A stretch of 27,854 bases of DNA, from the NCBI GenBank assembly GCA_964645155.1, contig CAZYBG010000037.1, forward strand, positions 1-27,854. The letters are read 5' to 3'. Under the pieces are notes generated by a model. It did no database searches, was not told the origin of the DNA, and saw nothing but the letters and a program-made list of their open reading frames with translations. Positions 22,903 to 27,854 of this stretch are shown here, one piece after another (the stretch's first letter is position 1; every line of letters begins with the position of its first letter). This stretch comes from CAZYBG01 sp964645155. Its GTDB lineage: Bacteria; Pseudomonadota; Alphaproteobacteria; Rhodobacterales; Rhodobacteraceae. The position numbers were made by a program, and so were the translations under genes.

Positions 22903-23712
22903 TCATGCCGGCGCCTTCGCGTGCCGGCCCAGAATCTCCCGCGCCAGCGCCCTGTACGCCTGGCTGCCTTTCGAAAGCGTGTCGTAGGCGAGCACCGGCA
23001 GCGCATAGGAAGGCGCCTCGCTCAGCCGCACGTTCCGCGGCACCACCGTGCGGAACACCAGATCGCCCAGGTTGTCGCGCGCATCGGCCTCGACCTGCTG
23101 CGCCAGGTTGTTGCGCTGGTCGTACATCGTCAGCACGACGCCCTCGATCCGCAGGTCGCGGTTCGCCGACTGCCGCACCTCGCGGATCGTCATCATCAGC
23201 TGCGACAGCCCTTCGAGCGCGAAGAACTCGCTCTGCAGTGGCACCAGCACCGAATGCGCCGCGACCATCGCGTTCACGGTCAGCAGGTTCAGCGACGGCG
23301 GGCAGTCGATCAGCACGTAGTCGAACCGGTAGTCGTCGATCGCCGCCTGCCGAAGCGCATCATGCAGCAGGAACGACCGCTTCTCGTTGGCGACAAGCTC
23401 GATGTCGGCCGAGCTCAGATCGGTCGTGGCCGGCGCGATCCACAGATTCTTCATCGACGTGGTGCGCACCACATCCTGTAGTGGCGCTTCGTCGAGGATC
23501 AAGTCATAGGTGGTCTTGCCCCGCGTCCGCGGATCGATCCCCAGCCCGGTCGAGGCGTTGCCCTGCGGGTCGATATCGACCAGCAGCACCTTGCGCCCCT
23601 CCTCCGCCAACGCCGCGCCCAGGTTGATCGCGGTCGTCGTCTTGCCGACGCCGCCCTTCTGGTTGGCGACGGCGATGATCCGGGGCCCCGGCGGGCGGGT
23701 TGGGTCAAGCAC
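22903..23712 (-). CDS. parA: Chromosome partitioning ATPase ParA
   Basis: A deviant-Walker ATPase whose nucleoid gradient moves ParB-parS complexes. NQKGGVGKTTTAINLGAAL gives the Walker A at about residues 18-26 with the signature lysine; LLVDIDPQGNASTGLG and DYVLIDCPPSLNLLT are the A' and Walker B motifs. Start choice: GTG at 23712 (269 residues, beginning LDPTRPPGPRII after the initiator) overlaps the rsmG stop by eight bases and has GGAGA nine bases ahead. The frame is open to 23883 but that part is antisense-like filler inside rsmG. It is followed by parB after ten bases. Together they form the standard chromosomal segregation pair of this lineage. Confidence 0.96.
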   Translation of the reverse strand: MLDPTRPPGPRIIAVANQKGGVGKTTTAINLGAALAEEGRKVLLVDIDPQGNASTGLGIDPRTRGKTTYDLILDEAPLQDVVRTTSMKNLWIAPATTDLSSADIELVANEKRSFLLHDALRQAAIDDYRFDYVLIDCPPSLNLLTVNAMVAAHSVLVPLQSEFFALEGLSQLMMTIREVRQSANRDLRIEGVVLTMYDQRNNLAQQVEADARDNLGDLVFRTVVPRNVRLSEAPSYALPVLAYDTLSKGSQAYRALAREILGRHAKAPA

Positions 23713-24331
23713 GCGCGATGTCTCCGATGCACAGCACGACGGCATCGGGGTCCGTCGCGCTCGGATGTTTGTGGACCGAGAAGCGCCACCGTTCAAGCGC
23801 CTCCGCGACCTCTTCCGCATGCCGCGCGCCCTTCGGGAACAGCGCGATGCCTCCGGCGGCAAGATGCCGCTCGGCATGAGCAAGCAGCGTCGTCAGCGGC
23901 GCCAGCGCCCGCGCCGACACGAGATCGGCACCCAGCGGCGGCACATCCTCGATCCTCGCCGCCACCATCTCCACCGCGACACCGGCCAGACGCGCCGCCT
24001 CGGCGAGGAACGCGGCCTTCCGGCCATCGCTCTCCACCAGCGTGACCCGCAGTCCAGGCCGGCGCTCGGCCGCGAGAATGGCAACCACCAGCCCCGGAAA
24101 CCCGGCCCCGGCACCGAGGTCGGCCCACGAGCGCCCGTCGGGGGCAAGATCCAGAAGCTGTGCGGAATCAAGGATGTGGCGGACCCAGACCGTATCCAGC
24201 GACGGTCTGGCGACGAGGTTGATCACGGGATTCCACTTGCGCAGCGCCGCAACGAGGCGGTCGAGCCGCTCAACTGTTTCACGTGAAACATCGAGAGCCG
24301 CAAGCACGGCCGACCGGCCTTCGTCGGTCAT
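23705..24331 (-). CDS. rsmG: 16S rRNA m7G527 methyltransferase RsmG (GidB)
   Basis: It methylates G527 of 16S rRNA with S-adenosylmethionine. The SAM-binding motif is DLGAGAGFPG at residues 71-80, preceded by KWNPVINLVARPSLDTVWVR and followed by VTLVESDGRKAAFLAEAARL and ADLVSARALAPL. The 208-residue length is normal. The ATG at 24331 overlaps the mnmG stop (ATGA) and the end overlaps parA. Codons 14-19 (DVSRET) are written by a perfect parS palindrome, so this part of the protein is constrained by centromere function as well as by the enzyme. Confidence 0.96.
   Translation of the reverse strand: MTDEGRSAVLAALDVSRETVERLDRLVAALRKWNPVINLVARPSLDTVWVRHILDSAQLLDLAPDGRSWADLGAGAGFPGLVVAILAAERRPGLRVTLVESDGRKAAFLAEAARLAGVAVEMVAARIEDVPPLGADLVSARALAPLTTLLAHAERHLAAGGIALFPKGARHAEEVAEALERWRFSVHKHPSATDPDAVVLCIGDIARA
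24275..24290. other. parS: parS centromere site, perfect palindrome, inside rsmG
   Basis: TGTTTCACGTGAAACA is the exact 16-bp chromosomal parS consensus bound by ParB in most bacteria. It lies within the first 20 codons of rsmG, about 1.4 kb from parB. A perfect 16-bp match in DNA this GC-rich is extremely unlikely by chance. Confidence 0.97.
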
Positions 24332-26199
24332 GCGGACTGGCGCTCGTCCGCCTTCAGCCGGGCCAGGATCAGCGTCAGCGCCGCCGGCGTCATGCCCTCG
24401 ATCCGCCCCGCCTCGGCCAGCGAGGCTGGCCGGGCACGCTCGAGCTTGGTGCGAAGCTCATGCGACAAGCCGCGCAGGGCGCCGTAGTCGAACGCCGGCG
24501 GGATCCGTTGCGCCTCGTCGCGGCGGATCGCTTCCGCGTCGGCGGCCTGTCGGACGAGGTAATGTGCGTAGAGCGCATCACGCGCCAGTTGTTCACGCGT
24601 CTCCGGCGCCACGGCGGCCAGTTCGGGCGCCAGGCGGATCAGGCCGTCGAACGAGGCTTCCGGCAGGCTCAGCGCCTCGAAGCCGTCGCGGCGCGCGCCA
24701 TCGACGCCGACCCGCGCCCCTTCGGCGGCGAGCTGCCGCGGGGTAAAGGACAGCGCCTCGAGCTGGGCGCGCGCCGCCGACAGCGCCGCCATCTTGCGGC
24801 GGAAGGCGTCGTGCCGGGCCGTCCCGACGCAGCCGAGCGTGACGCCCAGCGGAGTCAGTCGCTGGTCGGCGTTGTCGGCGCGCAGGCTCAGCCGGTACTC
24901 GGCGCGGGAGGTGAACATCCTGTAGGGTTCGGTCACCCCGCGGGACACCAGATCGTCGATCATCACGCCGATGTAGGACTGCGTCCGCGAGAACACCGCC
25001 GTCTCCCTCCCCGCAGCGGCGAGGGCGGCGTTGAGGCCAGCAACCAGGCCCTGGGCGGCCGCCTCCTCGTAGCCGGTCGTCCCGTTAATCTGGCCGGCGA
25101 GGTACAGCCCGGCGACCGCCCGGACCTCCAGCGTCGGCGCAAGCGCGCGCGGATCGACGTAGTCGTACTCGATCGCGTAGCCGGGCTGGGTGATGACGGC
25201 CCGGGTGAGCCCATGGATCGAGCGGACATAGTCCTCCTGCACCGCCGCCGGGAGCGAGGTGGAGATGCCGTTGGGGTAGACCGTGGGGTCATCGAGCCCT
25301 TCCGGCTCGAGGAACACCTGATGCGCCTCCTTGTCGGCGAAGCGGACCACCTTGTCCTCGATCGACGGGCAATATCGCGGGCCCACGCCCGCGATATGCC
25401 CGCCATACATGGCGGAGCGATGCAGGTTCTCGCGGATGATGGCGTGGGTCCGGGCGTTGGTGTGGGTCATACCGCAGGCCACCTGCCGTGCGGACGGCGC
25501 GGTCGAGAGGAACGAGAACATCGTCGGCGCGTCGTCGCCAGGCTGCAGTTCCAGCGCATCCCAGTCGATCGTGCGGCCGTCGAGCCGCGGCGGCGTGCCG
25601 GTCTTCAGGCGCCCGAGCGGCAGGCCGAACCCCTCGATCCGCTCGGCGAGCCGGATCGACGGCCGCTCGCCCATCCGCCCGCCGGGGCGGCGGTCGTCGC
25701 CGACGTGGATGATGCCGCGCAGGAAGGTCCCGGTGGTGAGCACCACGGCGCGGGCGCGGAGCGCGGTCCCATCGGCCAGAACGACGCCGGAAACCCGCGC
25801 GCCCTCCATCAATATATCGGTTACCTCTCCCTCAATCACCACAAGATCTGGGACAGTGCCGATCTCATGTTGCATCGCCTCACGGTAGAGGCGCCGGTCG
25901 GCCTGGGCGCGGGGACCCTGCACCGCGGGGCCTTTCCGGCGGTTCAGCAGCCGGAACTGGATGCCCGAGCGATCCGCGACGCGGCCCATCACGCCATCGA
26001 GCGCGTCGATCTCGCGCACCAGGTGGCCCTTTCCTAGGCCGCCGATCGCCGGGTTGCAGGACATCACGCCGATGGCGTCGCGGCGCAGCGTCACGAGCAC
26101 GGTCCTCGCGCCCATCCGGGCCGCGGCATGCGCGGCCTCGGCGCCCGCATGGCCGCCGCCGATCACCACAACATCTAGAGTTTGTTCCACGTGAAACAC
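24328..26199 (-). CDS. mnmG: tRNA uridine-34 carboxymethylaminomethyl synthesis protein MnmG (GidA)
   Basis: The FAD-dependent half of MnmEG, which makes cmnm5U or nm5U at the wobble position of tRNAs. The N-terminal dinucleotide fold VVVIGGGHAGAEAA (about 10-23) is followed by VMSCNPAIGGLGKGHLVREI and FRLLNRRKGPAVQGPRAQAD (FAD site). TTGTFLRGIIHVG, the CxxxxTxTN-like ACGMTHTNARTHAII, and GQINGTTGYEEAAAQGL are further family marks. The start is taken as GTG 26199, giving FHVEQ after the initiator, as in related proteins, and 623 residues; the open frame upstream to 26280 lies inside mnmE. A parS site overlaps this start codon. It follows the mnmE stop by four bases and overlaps the rsmG start. 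Confidence 0.97.
   Translation of the reverse strand: MFHVEQTLDVVVIGGGHAGAEAAHAAARMGARTVLVTLRRDAIGVMSCNPAIGGLGKGHLVREIDALDGVMGRVADRSGIQFRLLNRRKGPAVQGPRAQADRRLYREAMQHEIGTVPDLVVIEGEVTDILMEGARVSGVVLADGTALRARAVVLTTGTFLRGIIHVGDDRRPGGRMGERPSIRLAERIEGFGLPLGRLKTGTPPRLDGRTIDWDALELQPGDDAPTMFSFLSTAPSARQVACGMTHTNARTHAIIRENLHRSAMYGGHIAGVGPRYCPSIEDKVVRFADKEAHQVFLEPEGLDDPTVYPNGISTSLPAAVQEDYVRSIHGLTRAVITQPGYAIEYDYVDPRALAPTLEVRAVAGLYLAGQINGTTGYEEAAAQGLVAGLNAALAAAGRETAVFSRTQSYIGVMIDDLVSRGVTEPYRMFTSRAEYRLSLRADNADQRLTPLGVTLGCVGTARHDAFRRKMAALSAARAQLEALSFTPRQLAAEGARVGVDGARRDGFEALSLPEASFDGLIRLAPELAAVAPETREQLARDALYAHYLVRQAADAEAIRRDEAQRIPPAFDYGALRGLSHELRTKLERARPASLAEAGRIEGMTPAALTLILARLKADERQSA
26183..26198. other. 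parS: parS-like site (one mismatch) over the mnmG start codon
   Basis: TGTTCCACGTGAAACA differs from consensus parS at one base (C for T at position 5). On the coding strand it covers two bases of the GTG start and the following codons FHVEQ of mnmG. The position 1.9 kb from the perfect site fits a cluster of parS sites beside parAB. Confidence 0.85.
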
Positions 26200-26203
26200 C
26201 CAA

Positions 26204-27496
26204 CTACTTGCCAATGCAGAACGAAGCGAAGATCTCGTCCAGCAGGTTCTCCACATCGACACGCCCGACCAGCGAATCAAGGGCGCGGACTGCGGTCCGA
26301 AGCTCCTCGGCCGCGATCTCGGAGCGGCCGGCGCCGCCTCTTACCTCATGGCGCGCCGATTCCATAGCCCCGACGGCCCTGAGGATGGCGGCGCGGTGGC
26401 GGGCGCGGGTGGCGGTCGCCGCCGGCGCCGCCCGGCGCTCCAGCACCGCCGCGATGCTGGCCACAAGCTCGGCAATCCCCTGCCCGGTGACGCCCGAGAC
26501 CGCCAGCCCCGCGCCCGGCGCACCGAGATCGGCCTTGCCGTGGACCACGATGTCATCGCCCACGGGCGCGAGGCCGAGGGGGTCGCCTTCGCCGCCGAGC
26601 AGGAACACGCGCAGGTCGGCCGCGCGCGCCCGGGCAATGGCGCGCGCCACCCCGATCGCCTCGACGCCGTCCTCGGCGTCGCGCAGGCCGGCGGTGTCGA
26701 GCACCGTCACGGGCAGGCCGGCGAGGTCCATCCGCACCTCGATCACGTCACGCGTCGTGCCCGCCACCGCCGAGGTAATCGCCGCCTCGCGCCCGGCCAA
26801 GGCGTTGAGAAGCGTGGACTTTCCAGCGTTCGGTGCGCCCACGATCGCGACCTCGAACCCGTCCCGGATGCGCTCGGCAGCGACCGCGCCCTCGGCCTCG
26901 CGCCGCAGGTCGGCAAGCATCCTGTCGAGAAGGCCGAGCACTTCCGGCCCGACATCGACGGGCACGTCCTCGTCGGCGAAATCGATCGTCGCCTCGAGCA
27001 GCGCGGCGGCACGGATCAACATCGCCCGCCAGCCCTCGGCCTTGTCGCCGAGCGCGCCCGACAGCACGCGGAGCGCCTGGCGGCGCTGCGCTTCGGTCTC
27101 GGCCTCGATCAGGTCGGCGAGCCCCTCGACCTGCGCCAGGTCGAGCCGGCCGTTTTCCAGGGCCCGGCGGGTGAACTCGCCGGGCTCGGCCATGCGGAGC
27201 CCGGGCTGCGCTGCCAGCACCGCCAGCACCGCCGCGACGGTCGCGGGCGAGCCGTGCAGGTGCAGCTCGGCCACCGCCTCGCCGGTGAAGCTCGCATCGG
27301 CGGCAAAGAGCAGGACGAGCGCCTCGTCAAGCAGCTCGCCGCCGGCATCGGAGAGGCGGCGGAGCGCGGCGCGGCGCGGTACCGGCAGTGCCGCGCCCAT
27401 CGCGCGCACCACCTCCCAGGCGCGGGGACCCGAGATCCGGATGACGGCAAGCCCGGCTTTGCCCCGGGCCGTGGCTGGGGCGAAGATCGTGTCCAT
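26204..27496 (-). CDS. mnmE: tRNA modification GTPase MnmE (TrmE)
   Basis: The GTPase partner of MnmG in wobble-uridine modification. It starts MDTIFAPATARGKAGLAVIR, the usual N-terminus with the formyl-tetrahydrofolate-binding domain, and contains EFTRRALENGRLDLAQVEGL. The G domain shows Walker A GAPNAGKST (220-228), GTTRD (246-250) and DTAGLRDAEDG (267-277). The C-terminal FCIGK with Cys427 is intact. The expected G4 motif NKxD reads HGKAD (319-323), lacking the asparagine. At 430 residues it is slightly shorter than many homologues, with a compact region after G3. No clear ribosome site precedes ATG 27496, which lies 25 bases after the rho stop; translation is probably coupled to rho. Confidence 0.96.
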   Translation of the reverse strand: MDTIFAPATARGKAGLAVIRISGPRAWEVVRAMGAALPVPRRAALRRLSDAGGELLDEALVLLFAADASFTGEAVAELHLHGSPATVAAVLAVLAAQPGLRMAEPGEFTRRALENGRLDLAQVEGLADLIEAETEAQRRQALRVLSGALGDKAEGWRAMLIRAAALLEATIDFADEDVPVDVGPEVLGLLDRMLADLRREAEGAVAAERIRDGFEVAIVGAPNAGKSTLLNALAGREAAITSAVAGTTRDVIEVRMDLAGLPVTVLDTAGLRDAEDGVEAIGVARAIARARAADLRVFLLGGEGDPLGLAPVGDDIVVHGKADLGAPGAGLAVSGVTGQGIAELVASIAAVLERRAAPAATATRARHRAAILRAVGAMESARHEVRGGAGRSEIAAEELRTAVRALDSLVGRVDVENLLDEIFASFCIGK

Positions 27497-27521
27497 CGCG
27501 CGGGCCCGGCGGCAGAACGCC

Positions 27522-27854
27522 TCAGGCGTTCATCGAATCGAAGAATTCCGAGTTCGTCTTGGTCTGCTTGAGCTTGGAGATCAGGAACTCGATGGCATCG
27601 GTGGTGCCCATCGGGTTCAGGATCCGCCGCAGCACATAGGTCTTCTGCAGATCGGTCTTCTCGACCAGCAGATCCTCTTTCCGGGTGCCGGACTTGAGGA
27701 TGTCCATCGCCGGGAACACGCGCTTGTCGGCGACCTTGCGGTCGAGAACGATCTCGGAGTTGCCGGTGCCCTTGAACTCCTCGAAGATCACCTCGTCCAT
27801 CCGGCTGCCGGTGTCGATCAGCGCGGTGGCGATGATCGAAAGCGAGCCGCCTTC
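27522..27854 (-). CDS. rho: Transcription termination factor Rho, C-terminal 110 residues only
   Basis: The RNA-dependent helicase that ends transcription. Only the last 110 codons lie in the window; the gene continues beyond its right edge and is not truncated biologically. The visible part is the end of the RecA-like motor: EGGSLSIIATALIDTGSRMD, EVIFEEFKGTGNSEIVLDRK, then FPAMDILKSGTRKEDLL (R-loop and arginine region) and the closing MGTTDAIEFLISKLKQTKTN followed by SEFFDSMNA. It is the first visible gene of the minus-strand block and is followed by mnmE. Rho upstream of mnmE-mnmG is the usual order in Rhodobacterales. Confidence 0.97.
   Translation of the reverse strand, partial: EGGSLSIIATALIDTGSRMDEVIFEEFKGTGNSEIVLDRKVADKRVFPAMDILKSGTRKEDLLVEKTDLQKTYVLRRILNPMGTTDAIEFLISKLKQTKTNSEFFDSMNA

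Noticed and set aside
24283..26037. A 584-codon plus-strand open frame opposite mnmG
   Set aside because: It is antisense to a fully conserved MnmG and its translation has no family resemblance.

Overview
The window is a GC-rich (about 70 percent by eye), densely packed stretch of bacterial chromosome from an alphaproteobacterium. The most likely order is Rhodobacterales (Rhodobacteraceae/Paracoccaceae). The evidence is the gene order rho-mnmE-mnmG-rsmG-parA-parB, the hrcA-grpE pair divergent from rph-rdgB-hemW, the hslO-Nudix-cca run, and protein sequences that read like this group. The genus cannot be told from the sequence. Codon use is uniform and I see no phage, insertion sequence, tRNA, rRNA or CRISPR. 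Because of the GC content, most long antisense open frames are shadows of real genes.

Layout. (1) 1-2397, minus strand: hslO (Hsp33), a CoA-pyrophosphatase-type Nudix gene and cca (cut by the window start) form a tightly overlapping run. A second small Nudix gene (2500-2934) diverges from hslO. (2) 2951-4869: a response regulator with a PP2C/SpoIIE phosphatase output diverges from a small Hpt-domain gene, which looks like a signalling module of the partner-switching type. (3) 4866-6110, minus: ilvA. (4) 6334-7503: a secreted Gly/Asn-rich protein of unknown role. (5) 7639-9335: argG followed by an overlapping GNAT acetyltransferase. (6) 9364-11607, minus: a class IV aminotransferase, a sulfotransferase-like P-loop protein and a secreted DUF302 protein. 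(7) 11723-17290, plus: DUF898 membrane protein, M48 metalloprotease, exported MsrA and mutS. (8) 17356-19050, minus: hrcA-grpE. (9) 19160-22003, plus: rph, rdgB, hemW and a DUF454 protein. (10) 21978-27854, minus: rho (3' part only), mnmE, mnmG, rsmG, parA, parB.

The last block is the classical origin-proximal segregation and tRNA-modification cluster. It carries two parS centromere sites: a perfect 16-bp palindrome inside rsmG, and a one-mismatch copy that overlaps the mnmG start codon. ParA and ParB, encoded immediately downstream, would act on these sites. This places the window near the chromosomal replication origin.

Most of the window is ordinary core genome. The parts that deserve a second look are: the aminotransferase/sulfotransferase-like pair, whose aminotransferase has unusual active-site segments and whose partner resembles the N-terminal half of eukaryotic fused proteins; the Gly/Asn-rich exported protein; the Hpt protein with a 12-bp tandem repeat next to its phosphoacceptor helix; and the coding-sequence-embedded parS sites. 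I did not find a clear wholly new system. The aminotransferase/sulfotransferase-like pair is the best candidate for undescribed chemistry.
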